From Rhynchosporium graminicola (lineage: Eukaryota; Ascomycota; Leotiomycetes; Helotiales; Ploettnerulaceae), in NCBI GenBank assembly GCA_900074885.1, contig FJUW01000062.1:124001-188000 (forward strand): a stretch of 64,000 bases of DNA, written 5' to 3'. Under the pieces are notes generated by a model. That model was not told where the DNA came from. It saw nothing but the letters and a program-made list of their open reading frames with translations, and did no database searches. The position numbers and the translations under genes are program-made. Shown here piece by piece: positions 49,221-60,800 of the stretch. Each line of letters begins with the position of its first letter. Position 1 is the stretch's first letter.

Positions 49221-49422
49221 AAAAATAACTCCAAATGGCTATACTGGGACGCAATGATTCATGTAGAAAATCACATTGATCAAAGTCAAAGCAAAGACAT
49301 GGGATAACATCGCTCAGTCCATGACTATATCATGCACAGTCATCATCTGTCAAGTATTTTTACTCACACAATCACAGTCAACCTAATCTATCCTCTCCGT
49401 CCCACAAGCTATCTAGCATTCT

Positions 49423-50199
49423 CTACACATTCTTGTTAGACGCCTCATCACCATCCCTCTCACTTCTTCCTGATCCACGATCCCAGGTATCAAGTCCTCG
49501 TTCAATTTCCCATCCGGGACACCTCCCACCAACACACTCGTCCATCCAATCCTCGACCATATTCCGTCTCCTCTTACTCAGATACTCATAAGCTGCCACC
49601 GTGGTACCATCTCCCCACTCTCCCGTACCCTGTCCAGATTGTCTCGTAACTATCTCACATTCTCTACTGTCTGCTTCAAAATCTTCAAAATGAACTCGTC
49701 TGTCCTTGTTCATCCCTAATCGGAACATAGACGAGTGACTCACCATGAAGTCATGCTGTTGAGGCTGCGGGAAAGTGATGACGTCTCCTGTGAAAGGAAA
49801 ATGTGTAGGACGTACGAGAAAGCGATCTGTATTTGCGCAGAATCGGCAAATATGTTCTGTACCAGCAGACAGGTAAGTTTGGTAGGTTCGGCTCGGATAT
49901 GGAGACCTATGTGCCAGAGGAGGTGGATGTAGGTATGTGGTATGATCGTAGCGTTGTTCCTGATTATAGAGTGCTTGTTGTGATGGAGGTGCTTGCTGAA
50001 GAACTGCTTCTGATAGGTCGAGTGTGGTTATTGAGGGCTCAGATTATAATAGCCTTGCTACATCTCCACCATCATCTGGGGAATTTTGAGCTTGAATAAG
50101 ACGAGATGAAGGTTGGCGGTCTTCTCGAGCAGCAGAAGAAGGGAGACCTGGCGAGAAAAGGTGGAAGAAGTTTCTGAAACGAGATCTTTCGCCCGGCAT
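49423..50199 (-). CDS. Unknown protein, about 258 codons, with an in-frame TAA at 50044-50046
   Basis: A minus frame from ATG 50199 to the stop at 49423 is open except for one TAA at codon 52. Codon usage and composition are coding-like on both sides of it. Either the TAA is removed by a 60-nt intron (donor gtggag after 50059, acceptor tatcag at about 49999; phase-compatible but the donor is weak), or the gene carries a nonsense change CAA to TAA, which is the context favoured by RIP. The N-terminus is basic (RFRNFFHLF). The middle is Gln/Pro/Tyr-rich. There is one CxxC (CRFC) and one CVGGRC near the C-terminus. No family is recognised. The gene lies about 200 bp from the degraded repeats. 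Confidence 0.5.
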
Positions 50200-50670
50200 A
50201 GCGTCTGGATAGTCTGCTTACATTGATTCAGAATGTGGTAATGTCAGCTAACAGTTTCATGACATGTATTGCGAGTTTTGTAGAATGCTATCGTTGATGA
50301 TCAGAGATTGTATAGCCGCGTACAATGACTGCGTTGCCTGTCTTATTAAGGGTCAGTTATAAACCATTTACTGAATCGTTACAATTGCAACCGGAGACAT
50401 ACGAGTTTTTCAAAAGCACTGAATTGAATGATTGTGTAAAAGCAACGCTAAACTCTGCAAATCGAGTTTGATCTAGATAATGAACGCTGAAATCGGCTCA
50501 TCATGTTGAATCCACGCAGCTGATCAGTCCGCCACCAATGTCCCATTTTCGTAGCGCCATCCATGAAAAATGTGCTGGACATTGTACACAGATTGAACAC
50601 TCTCCACCGTCTCTCGATCACAACTAGCCCAATTTTGATAAAGAAGTAATGTACATTGTTCTTACACTCT
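50200..50670. other. Intergenic between the unknown gene and the SET-domain gene
   Basis: Promoter region of the unknown gene and 3' flank of the SET-domain gene. No repeat or additional frame is supported. Confidence 0.5.
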
Positions 50671-51920
50671 TCAAAATGGCCCACGGAGCCGTTTAGCTTG
50701 GTTCGCGGCGATCTTGGGACCTGGACACTTGGGACAGTCGCAGTAGAAGCCGTAATTATCCATTAGCTGGCTGGGGTTTGATGTGTATGAAATTGTGATC
50801 TCTTCACCCCTTTTTATTGGGTTGCAGGCAGTGAATATGAGTGTGTCGATGGATTCGTCGTAGCGGTAGCTGCAGGTAGCCCAGGGGTGGCACGCATGAT
50901 TGAATCGCGATGACTTGATGAATATCCCGCCTTTTGAGCCGCTGGTCTCGAAGCTAAAAAGTGTTGGTCAGTTTTGGAATAAAATAATTTCCAGGCAGAA
51001 GCAGATATCCAGCCTGCAAAAATGACTCGACATACCGATTCGTCTTGTAAATTGCAAGTTCTCTCGAGTCTGAGAGGGCCATGTGTCCATGAAGAGTTCT
51101 GTACTCCCTTCTTTGCTCTTTAGTCAACTTCTCTAGCTCGAAGAACACTTCTAAGAAATTTGCCCGGAATAGAGATTTCTCGGTCATAACGACTGTGCCC
51201 TTCTCAATATCTTTTCTTGCAAACGCGCCATAGCCACCTTTCTTGGAGCGTCGAACTTCGAAGTATTCTGTGCAAAAGAGTGAATGGGGAGAAGAGTATG
51301 TGGTTTCAATAGGGGGAGCAGCAGTAGAACTGACGCCGATCAAAGGCGAGGAGGAGGAGGAGGAATAGAGTGGCCTATGTAGAGGCGTTTGGGCGGAGAA
51401 AGAGGGTGAGGACCAGGCTTCCAAGGAAGTAGAAGAAGAGGACGGTGGGGTATCATCAGATCGATGAGAGAGGATCGAGGAATTCGAGGAGGATGGCGAG
51501 AGAGAAGGAGGATTGCGGAGATATTCGTTTCGGAGGCTTGACTTCTGACGGGCAGAAGAGTCAGGCAGCTTTTGAGGGCCACCTTGCCCTTCTACTCGTT
51601 TCACTATGATTTTGTATTCCCGAGGCTGATACAAGAGTTAGCAAGTAGAATGAAGTTGTGATCTACCTGCTTACCCGATACCACGCCCAAAGCTTTCGCA
51701 CCTCCATCCACTTCTCGAAGTCTTCTGCCAACCCCGCTGGCTGTAGCAGGTATGGTTCCGGGTCCTCTGTAACGATAGGAAACATGTCTGGTGTGTGTTC
51801 ACCGACGGGTCCCTTTTTTAAGGCTGCTGAGTTGTCAGTCATACTTATGGAGGGTTGGTTGTTGCAGCTCAAATTATGTCCCTTGTAGGGTGAGCTGATG
51901 AATACTGATTCGGTGCTCAT
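50671..51920 (-). CDS. SET-domain protein, SMYD-like (372 aa, three exons)
   Basis: Exons are 51920-51675, 51625-51036 and 50953-50671. Introns are 49 and 82 nt, both GT-AG with ctaac or ctgac branch sites. The start at 51920 is the most upstream supported ATG; an in-frame ATG at 51842 is an alternative. The protein has a short N-terminal region with Trp-rich motif, a long Ser/Pro-rich low-complexity stretch (residues 110-190) and a SET domain of about residues 205-340. SET motif GGYGAFA sits at about 212-218 and RFNHACHP at about 295-302, where most enzymes read NHSCxPN; here Trp replaces the final Asn. ITISYTSN lies at about 331-338 and a cysteine-rich post-SET GFYCDCPKC at about 347-355. 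Such proteins methylate lysines on histones or other proteins, and many fungal members are uncharacterised. Methyltransferase activity is plausible but not shown. Confidence 0.87.
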
Positions 51921-52981
51921 TGAAGTGAATACCGGAGGGGTATTTTCTCGATCGAGGCCGGCGTATATAGTGACGGGTGACTGTCGATGATAACGAAGCA
52001 ATCCAACTAGGATCTGTTTGGTGTCGTGTTTGTCGAGGAAGAGTGAACTGGGAAGCAAAAGGAAAAACAGAACAGGAGTCAAGGGTGGTGTTTTGACTTG
52101 TGGAGAGGAGAATACGGAAACCCTCGATGTTGTTTACTTACAGACTGAGCTCCTCTCAGGAGACTCCAAGCTCTCCATCCTCATTTCTGCTCCTCCCTCT
52201 GAGGATTGTTTTCTCTCTTGTGTTTCGTAGAGCGACGTTATTCGGGTGCTGGTCTAAGATCAAAGTCTGGCAGAGTCCAGACTGACAACGCGAAGGCCGC
52301 TGGCAGTAGGGATCAGATTGACAGTAGTCAAGAAGGAAGGCAGCTGAGCCGAGTAGGAGGGAGTGAGCGGCAGGGAAGTGCGACGTGATTCGCCGCAAAA
52401 CAACCCGTCGAACTCTGAGTCTGCATCGGGTGGCCAGTGTGCAGGATCCAAGAATTCAACGTCACAACAGCGAGTGAGAGTGTGTGTGCCTCAGAAGAGG
52501 TTTCGAAAAGGCTTACCAGGTGAAGCTTTTATAAGCTTACGTCAACTCAGGCGAGGTCTGAAGACCCGCACTTGTGGCTGTTTATCCTATTGACTCATGT
52601 TTTTCATCTATTTCTGGCTACCGGTAGGTAAATATTAAGTATTGGTTTGCTTCGATACCATTTTTTTGATAGCCATTGATCGGGCAGTTGAAAGTCGCCA
52701 CTTCTATTTTGACATTCACAACAAGCAACAAATAAATGGGCTAACCTATTGACCCCCGATAGGAGAAAAGAAACAGGCTGCTGGAATTCCTGCTCAAGGT
52801 ATAGAAATGCAAGCTACTTAGCTTCCACGATCTGCGGACGGCTAAGACCTTAACCATGTATCATGGTAGGTACATATTCACCCAAGCCAATCTCTCAGTG
52901 AGATAAATACAAAACACATCCGATTGAATTAGCAAGCAAAGGGTGCCGTCATGTTAGCACCAGTTCTTCTTGTAAATGAGG
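51921..52981. other. Intergenic, nothing recognised
   Basis: Short overlapping frames on both strands of a GC-richer segment (52000-52600), none with start context, splice support or family similarity. Includes the presumed SET-domain gene promoter. Confidence 0.45.
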
Positions 52982-54168
52982 CTACCAGTTCTGATAAGAC
53001 TTTGCAGTTCCCTTCTTCACAGCAGGTCGCTATTTGAAGTCAGCAATTTCACACCACGTTCGCGTGCATAACATACGTCTGCGATTCTCTTTACCCACAT
53101 CAGCAAATGCGGAAAATCCTTCATCTCATCCTCGGTAATCTGACCTGAGAAGTCATATCCCGATACCCAAGCTACTGATATCAGATAATGACCTTTTAAA
53201 GACCAAAGTACTTACGCCATGCTCCCATATCTGCAATCGAGTACTTCCCTTGTCCAGTACCAGCGAGATATTGTCGAGGCTCGTTTGTATACTTGCCTGA
53301 CAGGTGAATCTCAAGAACACCAAAGATTCGGAGAGTTTCCTTTTTGAAGCGATTGATTGCGACTGTTCACTCCCAATTAGTTAATGCAGCAGATAGAGGG
53401 ATGAGATAGCTACATTCGTCCTTTTCGGGAGCCAGCTTTCCGAACCAGTTCAATTGTCCTTCAATAGGTTGTCCCTGAGCAAAGATCAGAGCTAGATTCT
53501 GCCTGGTCATGTTGTGAACTTGCGCTTCCGTGCCAGAAAAGTAACCATTGGAGACATTGCGATCGTTCGAGTTCGTCTTTGAAACCAAAGGTGTCCTTAG
53601 AATCGAATTGCTTGAGCAAGTAGAGCATGATAGCTGATGTTTCTATCACTGGGAATGGGGGAGACTTTGTGTTATCAACGAGGACGGGGATCCGGCCTCA
53701 TTCAAGGTTAGATAATCAATACAACGCGAACTGGAATGCGGGCCTACCATTAGGATTCAATTTGAGGAACCAATCCTTCTTCTGGTCATTTGTAGGAAGG
53801 GAGATAAGTGTATGAGTAACTGTTGCCCAGTTAGTCCATTCGAATTGTGAGACCGCTCAGTTGATAGAAACACACATTCAGTTGCATATACTTCACGAAG
53901 CTCCTCGAGCATGATCTGGACTTTTTTGCCATTTGGAGTTGAGGTGGTAATCAGATGAAGTCCCTGCCTGGCATCAGCCGTACATCTAGTGATGTCTAGA
54001 TAGGTATTTCACCTTAGCATCTTTGATCTCTGAAGGAGTATCTTCATGATAGAAGTTTGAGGCCATTTTGAATCTTGGTACTGTCGTCGATAAAATTCGT
54101 CGAAATGAACCAAGGTTCCTATCAGTCTTGTAAAGCCTGGCGTTTGTCAAGAATCTAGGGCGCACCAT
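52982..54168 (-). CDS. Glutathione S-transferase, Ure2/theta-type (eight exons, 280 aa with presequence)
   Basis: Exons on the minus strand are 54168-54013, 53963-53876, 53819-53748, 53696-53524, 53474-53414, 53362-53216, 53174-53077 and 53029-52982. Introns are 41-56 nt. All are GT-AG except the fourth (53523-53475), which starts GCAAGT and ends CTCAG. That GC-AG intron is required to keep the frame between the WLLFWHGS and GQPIEGQ motifs. The N-terminal thioredoxin-like domain has TSTPNGKKVQIMLEEL, PNGRIPVLVD and the VIETSAIMLYLL glutathione-binding motif. The C-terminal helical domain ends WVKRIADRPAV. Such enzymes conjugate or reduce with glutathione in detoxification. An ATG at 54066 in excellent context gives a 246-aa cytosolic form, while the upstream ATG at 54168 adds an Arg- and Ser-rich stretch resembling a mitochondrial presequence. 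Confidence 0.9.
53475..53523 (-). other. GC-AG intron of the GST gene (49 nt)
   Basis: Donor GCAAGT, a catgac branch-like sequence, acceptor CTCAG. No GT donor in the region gives a frame-preserving join between the two conserved GST motifs. Confidence 0.8.
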
Positions 54169-55326
54169 GTACGTCATCAGATTGGAAGTACGTCTTGGGA
54201 GGGGAGCCACGTGATTGACCCTCATTGCAAGGAAAATGCCACCGCAGAGGATATAACAATGACGATTCTCTTGATTTCGGATAATTTGGTGAAGCAATTG
54301 AGACGATGTTTACCTGTTCAAGACGCTCTTTGACTGCCAGAGCTCGAGGTTGATCCATCATCTCGGTTACAGTAGGCTGGCTACCACTGAATCGCCAGTG
54401 AAGCTCGCATTCTCTTATTACATCGGACAACACCGAGATATTGTACCATCAGAACAGCAAATAATTACTCCTTTTACGCGTATATTGCCACTTGAACTGG
54501 GTCGTACCCGTCATTTAAGAAGTATCTCGCCTATATTTCAAATAGGTTCAACAATCGTGAAACTGCTTCCTCATATCGAGCCCCATTTTAAGAGCATCCA
54601 CGAGAACATATTTCGTTTAAGAGAACCCCATAGAAAGATCAAGGCAGGATGCCTACCTGCAAGAAGCGCAAGATCAAAAGAGTTTCAAGTGTCTCCAGTC
54701 CAATCTCTCCAAAGCTTACCGTGAATTGTAGAGTAGGCCGCCGGGAAGAGGTTCCTTGACTCTTGGAAGTATCCGGGAATCGGGTCATTGGCTGTATCTT
54801 GATTTGTTTGCCAGCAAGTATTGTACCCGTATTGCGATGAAGCAAGATCATAATTTAATGCATATTATCTCATTGCAACAATTTGTGGGATGTTTCTTTT
54901 CAACTGTTCCCAGCTGTGCCTTACACCTTTGTTTACCTTGTGCACCTCTCTCGCTTAGGACATCTCAATAAGACGGAACGCCTCATGGACGACTAAATAC
55001 CTACCTTTCGACAAATAGCAATCAAACAATAACATGATCGAAGGAAGTCCTTGACTTCAACGAACCTATAGACGGTGGATTGTGAGTCGCAATATGCCTC
55101 GCACCTTCCTTGTGTCACAAAGTTCCTCTCCGGAACCTTACAAACCACAGTCATGAAAACCATCCATCACTGAAGTCAAAACAACACATTCTCCACTAGA
55201 ATCTCTACACATTCGCTACACGCTTAACAATTCCATCATTCATCCCGTCTCGTCCTACCTAACCAACTATCCCCAAACACTCAGTATCATCCCACCCCCA
55301 CCCCCGACCTCTCACACCATACATCC
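54169..55326. other. Intergenic with unassigned short frames
   Basis: Minus frames at 54851-54639 and 54433-54155 are interspersed with gtaag-like donors and could be 5' exons or a small unknown gene. No family is recognised. From 55130 to 55326 the plus strand is pyrimidine-rich, as typical of a fungal 5' UTR for the next gene. Confidence 0.4.
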
Positions 55327-55767
55327 ATGGCGCACAAACTCACCATTTCCCCCTTCAGCCGCGCTTTAACAATCACAACCCTCTTCTCATTCCACGTCCT
55401 CCTGCTCGCCATTCTCTCAATCAGCATACTCGCCCACCACCCTTTACCCAGCACCGGAGAATCCATATCCGACATCCAGACCCGTCCTAGTACTATTCTC
55501 AAGATTGATTTGCCTACTTCGCCAGAGTCTACGTATTTCACGCACGCTCATAATGTTCGCTTTGATTCTTGTGAGATGCTGGGTGGGGAGATCATGGAGC
55601 CTGTGAAGGGACTGGAGGAGGAGGAGGTTGAGGGAGAAGATGGGATGGCCGGTGCTGCGGTGGGAGGTATTGGAGGAGTTAGAGAAATTGGAGGGATGAT
55701 GGGAGGCGAGGAGGAGGTGTGTAATGAGACTGAGATAAGGATCGCTGGTTGTGGTGAGGTTGCGTAA
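55327..55767 (+). CDS. Small protein with N-terminal signal anchor (146 aa), unknown function
   Basis: Single-exon frame with ATG in good context (ccatacatccATGGCG). The upstream pyrimidine-rich, A/G-poor tract is characteristic of fungal 5' UTRs. Residues 1-36 form a signal peptide or signal anchor (ALTITTLFSFHVLLLAILSISILA). The mature part has a Ser/Pro-rich linker, then an acidic region (GLEEEEVEGEDG), a Gly-rich run and three C-terminal or central cysteines. It is probably secreted or membrane-anchored. A longer minus-strand frame (55965-55444) overlaps it. The plus strand is preferred because of its start context and signal anchor. Confidence 0.5.
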   Translation: MAHKLTISPFSRALTITTLFSFHVLLLAILSISILAHHPLPSTGESISDIQTRPSTILKIDLPTSPESTYFTHAHNVRFDSCEMLGGEIMEPVKGLEEEEVEGEDGMAGAAVGGIGGVREIGGMMGGEEEVCNETEIRIAGCGEVA

Positions 55768-56033
55768 GACTTTGGTGGAGATGTGGAGTTGGGATAAATC
55801 TGCTTGAGGAGGGAGCAAGGTAGTGGATTTCTCGAAGAACATTTGAGGACACCCTTGGACTGAGGGAAGGACACGCTCTGAGTTTGCTTGAAGATGAGAC
55901 TGAGTGAATTGAATCGCTGGTCCAAAGCTATGACGGCTAGCTTCTGATTTCATATTCTGAATCAAGATTGATACCCAAGCAGGATCCCTGGCGGCGTTAC
56001 GAAGGAACTGCTTTTATTCTACACACGTTGCCT

Positions 56034-57271
56034 TCAAAGCAGGTTGCTGCGGATGTACAAACTCAACTGCTTTAGCGCCTCCTCCAAAACCCCCGTCTCA
56101 CAGACAAAGCCTATCCTCACCATTCCTTTAAACTCTTCCCCGAAGCATTTCGAAGCTGGCAAAAACATAACCTTTGTCTCGCTAATAACATCCACACAAA
56201 ACTCCACATCATCAACCGGCCTCCCGTCCTTCTCAAACCTCACAAGCGCCGTCGTGCCACTCGTTGGTTTCACCCAGCTACATACATCACTCCACCTATC
56301 AATGAATTTCTCTAAAATAGTTACATTGGTTTTTGCGAGCTTGATGTTACGTCCGAGGAGGGCATGGAGCACGGAGCTTGAGAGGGCGTAGGAAGCGACC
56401 GCGTCGTCGAGTTGAGACACGGAAATGGTGGTGTAATCTCGTGCTGTAGCAACGGCCTCGATGATCTCTGAATCTCTGCAGGCTATCCAGCCACATCGGA
56501 TTCCGGCTAGACTATATGCTTTGGACATTGATCCTGTACTGATTGTTTTCGCGTATCCGAATGAGACGATTGAGGGCGGGAATTCCGGATCACCGGGCGA
56601 GATTCCGTGGAATAATGGTCTGTAGACTTCATCCGATAGAATGATAATCCCCTTCTCTTGAGCAAAGTCTACTAATCCTTGCAAAACGGATTTTGGCGTC
56701 GTTGATCCGGTTGGATTGTTAGGGTTATTTATGATTATCATTTTGGTATTCTCCTTCACCAACTCTTTCAGATCCTCGAGATCAGGTATGTATTGCTTTC
56801 CCTTGCGCAGTTTCCATAGCGAGACCTCGGCCCCAAGACTTTTGGGTACGTCGTAGAGTTGTTGGTACGTTGGGTGCATGCAGACGACATGATCGCCTGG
56901 CCCGATGAGTGTGTAGAAGAGGAGGAAGTTCGCGGCGATTGTGCCGGGTGTGATGAGGATGTTGTCTGTTCGGAGAGGGTTTGAGACTCGTGCAGAGTAT
57001 AGGTTGGCAAGACGTTCCCGGAGAGCTTGTGAGCCTCGAATGGCACCATATGTGAGTTTCGTGGAAGTGTTGAGCGGATGAGGGATGTTTTTGTCCTCGC
57101 AGAGGGCAACGAGATCGTCAATTGAGATGGATGCAGCACACGTTTCTGCGATATTCAGGACTCCGGGTGTAGTTTCATACTTGTCCATCCACTGACCATC
57201 GTCAGCATGGACTACGGAAAGAATGAAGTATCCAGTACCTGCTCGACCTCGAAGGGTTCAATCTTCACCAT
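56034..57271 (-). CDS. PLP-dependent class I/II aminotransferase (396 aa, two exons)
   Basis: Exon 1 is 57271-57239 and exon 2 57191-56034, with a 47-nt intron having a tgctgac branch. The join restores an N-terminus starting MVKIEPFEVEQ. The fold-type I signature is complete: substrate and cofactor motif NNPNNPTG at about 166-173, SDEVY at about 197-201, and the PLP-binding lysine in SMSKAYSLAG (Lys235). GIRCGW follows, with Arg243 near the phosphate-binding region. Closest family resemblance is to aspartate aminotransferase-like, capreomycidine synthase-like and ACC synthase-like enzymes. The substrate cannot be fixed by sequence alone. It is probably cytosolic. It is divergently oriented to the ABC transporter gene, sharing about 600 bp of upstream sequence. 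Confidence 0.9.
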
Positions 57272-57874
57272 ATTGAGTCGGCAAATGCCTCGGTAAACGA
57301 GGCTGAAGAATGGGAAGAGTGGGCTATCGAGCTTCTACAAAAACCGTTGGTGTCAACCTTTGTTTCACTCCTTGTGGATGAGTCTTCGCGGACCTAATGT
57401 TCTGATTTCTGTTTTTGGTTCAAAGTGGGATGGATGGCATTGACAGTAGACTTTCGAGTGTTGTGATTCAGACAAGTACCTACAGGGTACACGAGTAGTG
57501 GGGTAAGGCTGTCAACTAAACTAGGTACACTGCCAAGATCGCGTGGTTGACCTGACCTGCTCTGCCAGCCCGCCTAACTGGATCTGGATATCAAGTTTGA
57601 ATCGACAAGACCCTGGGCTGGACTGCGCACTTGATTCATCGGACTCCGTAACATCCAGATCCAAACCAAGTACCACTCTTCGGCCCGCGGTGATTTCGCG
57701 ATATCCTCATAATCTCATCTGATCTCATCACATCACATCGCATCGCATCACCCAGCTTCAGCATCTCAGGTCTTGAGCATGGACTAAGCTCAAGGCAACA
57801 CGACTTTCATTTAGCCGGTAGAAGTAGAGCTTCTTGCGCCTCACGATACGATAGACCAACAATCTAATTGGAAG
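57272..57874. promoter_or_regulatory. Shared upstream region of divergent aminotransferase and ABC transporter genes
   Basis: About 600 bp separate the two start codons. It includes a CATCA/CATCG microsatellite-like run near 57722-57752. No specific binding sites were identified. Promoter role is inferred from position. Confidence 0.5.
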
Positions 57875-60800
57875 ATGGGACAATTATTGAAGGCAGCCGC
57901 CCTCGCAGCACTGTCGCTGTCATGGACAACTCTCGCGTCAAGGAATGATTCTTCCTACTCAACAGTAGATATGCTGCGCGCGGAACTGGCACTGTTGGAT
58001 GGGCGCCAGGCAGATTGCCCCCCATGGTACGGTTTTCCACCACATCACTATAGCTTCCAGGTCGCCTGACTTCACGTAGTTTCAACTGCCTTCTTCCAGC
58101 GTTTACCTGCGGCCAATACTCCGACTGCAATCAATTCAACGGCAAATGTTCTTGCCCCGCTGGATTTGGAGGCGATGATTGTCTTCAGCCAGTCTGTGGA
58201 GCTCTCTCAGATGGAGAGGACCGACCAATGCGGCAAGGCGAATACTGCGAGTGTAAAGATGGATGGACAGGAATAAATTGCAACGTCTGTACCTCGAACA
58301 AGGCATGTAATGCCATGATGCCAACAAACGATGGAGGGGTGTGTTATCAGAATGGAGAGGTTGTTCACGAGAACTACCAGCAATGCGATGTGACGAATAA
58401 GAAGATCGTGCAAATTCTGGATGGGAAAAAGCCCCAGGTTACTTTCAATTGTAACGCGAATGACACGACTTGCGACTTCCAGTGTATGTACTGCATGAAG
58501 GGTTCTTGACCAACAAATACTAATTGAATGTAGTCTGGGTGGATCAGAAGGAGTCCTTCTATTGCTCACTGAATACTTGCGTCTCGAGCGCCGATAACAC
58601 CTACGAGCAGAATTCTACAAACTACAAGTGCGACCATATCGAGTGCAGCTGTATCCCGGACCGGATGCTGTGTGGCGAGAATGGATCTGTTGATATAACA
58701 GATTTCTTGACCGAGGAAATCAAGGGACCAGCAACATTCAGTTGCAAGCAGGAGCATGGCGGAATCAACAATTGCAAGTTCAAAGAGAATGCAATGGACG
58801 AACTTATTCAGCAGATGTTTGGAGATGATAGCATCACATTAACCTGTCGAGCTGGAGAATGTCTTTATCGAACCGATGTCCCTGGATTTGTAGCGCCTGT
58901 CAAACGAATTAACACACCGTTGATTGCCGGGGTCATAGCTGGTAGCTCTCTGTTCGTGGTCGCGGTCATTCTGACTGTCTGGTATCTCTCCCGAAGGAAG
59001 TTCAACTATGGTCCGATCCACCTGGATGAGTCAGACGATGAGTCTACGAAGCTTATGACAGATCACAAGCCTGCATCTTTGTACTTCAAGAATGTCTGCT
59101 ACAACATGAATGGGAAACAGATTTTGTCCGGGATCCAAGGTGTAGCTCACCCGGGAGAGATCATGGCTATCATGGGAGCATCTGGTGCTGGCAAGACCAC
59201 ATTTCTTGACATTCTGGCGAGGAAGAATAAGCGTGGTGCTGTTTCAGGGGACTTCTACGTCAACGGAGAGAAGGTCAATGATACCGACTACAAAAATGTT
59301 GTCGGTTTCGTCGACCAGGAAGATACCATGTTGCCTACCCTTACAGTACACGAAACGATCATGACGAGCGCCCTCCTCAGATTACCAAGAGATATGGGGA
59401 AGCAAGCGAAAGAACAGCGAGTCTATGAGGTTGAAAAGCAACTCGGTATCTTCGCTATCAAGGACTCTTTGATTGGATCTGAGGATGGCAAAGGACGTGG
59501 AATCTCTGGAGGCGAGAAGCGACGTGTGGGTATCGCATGCGAGCTTGTCACAAGCCCAAGCATTCTGTTCTTGGATGAGCCAACCAGTGGTCTCGATGCT
59601 TTCAACGCTTTCAATGTCATTGAGTGTTTGGTCACCCTCGCCAAAACCTACAAGCGAACAGTCATCTTCACGATTCATCAGCCAAGATCCAATATCGTTG
59701 CCCTTTTCGATAGATTACTTCTCCTCGCCAAGGGAAAGACTGTCTACTCTGGCGCCTTCTCTCAATGCCAAGACTTCTTCGATAACATCGGATACACTTG
59801 CCCCCCAGGTTTCAACATCGCGGATTACCTTGTGGACTTGACAATGCATGTTGGTGGACCTCCGACACCGGTTGATGAGAATTTTTCTGAACAAGATGGC
59901 GGGAGTCCTGGGCCCAGTAGCACCCGAGCGGTAAAGTCAATTGCCAGTGTTTCCGGAATGAGTCTTGACGAGCCAGGAGCTGAGCGCGACAGCATGGATG
60001 AGACATCACTCTTGCGACCGAAGGGAAAGCGTCGAGATTCCGTCAAGGCCAAGCAAGAGAGAGAGCTGTATACACGCAAGCGAACAAACTTGGACACGCC
60101 TGGCTCCCCTTCAGCTGATGACGCTCCATACGATCCCAAAGCAACAGCCTCACAATTATGGCTTCGGCTCCAGAAGCAGAAATCAGGCAATCTTCATCAC
60201 CATGTCTCAGAGGATCTAGACAATCTTCCCCCTTCAGTATCCGGCAGCAGTGATCTTGATATACTTGTTGCGGCTTATCAGCGATCTGAGATTGCAGGTA
60301 ATATTCATGACGATATTTGTGCTTCCGTAGAGAGTGCTCAAACCGCCAACGGGTTCGCAAATGGCCACGCTAATGGTAATGGATCAGCGAACGGTGGTGC
60401 AATGGGAAGAGGTTATGCCAGGGTCGGCTTTGGTCGACAATTCATGATCTTGTCGCAGAGAACCTGGAGAAATCTTTACAGAAATCCGATGCTGATGTTG
60501 ACACATTACGCAATTGCAATCCTGTTGGCTGTTCTCTCGGGCTTCTTGTTCTATGGTCTTACAGATGACATCCCCGGCTTCCAGAACAGACTGGGATTAT
60601 TCTTCTTCATCCTCGCACTCTTTGGTTTCAGCACCCTCTCCAGCTTGACAGTATTCGCAGCCGAACGCATGCTATTCGTCCGAGAACGCGCTAACGGATA
60701 CTACCATCCAATCACATACTTTGCCGCCAAAGTCCTCTTTGATATCGTGCCCCTGCGCATCATCCCCCCAATCATCATGGGATCCATCATCTATCCTATG

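Noticed and set aside
52100..52600. Several 60-80 codon frames on both strands
   Set aside because: They overlap each other, lack start context and match nothing; probably chance frames in a GC-richer stretch.
55444..55965. 173-codon minus-strand frame overlapping the small anchored protein
   Set aside because: It lies opposite a plus frame with a signal anchor, good start context and a pyrimidine-rich leader; its composition looks like the mirror of a Gly/Glu-rich coding strand.
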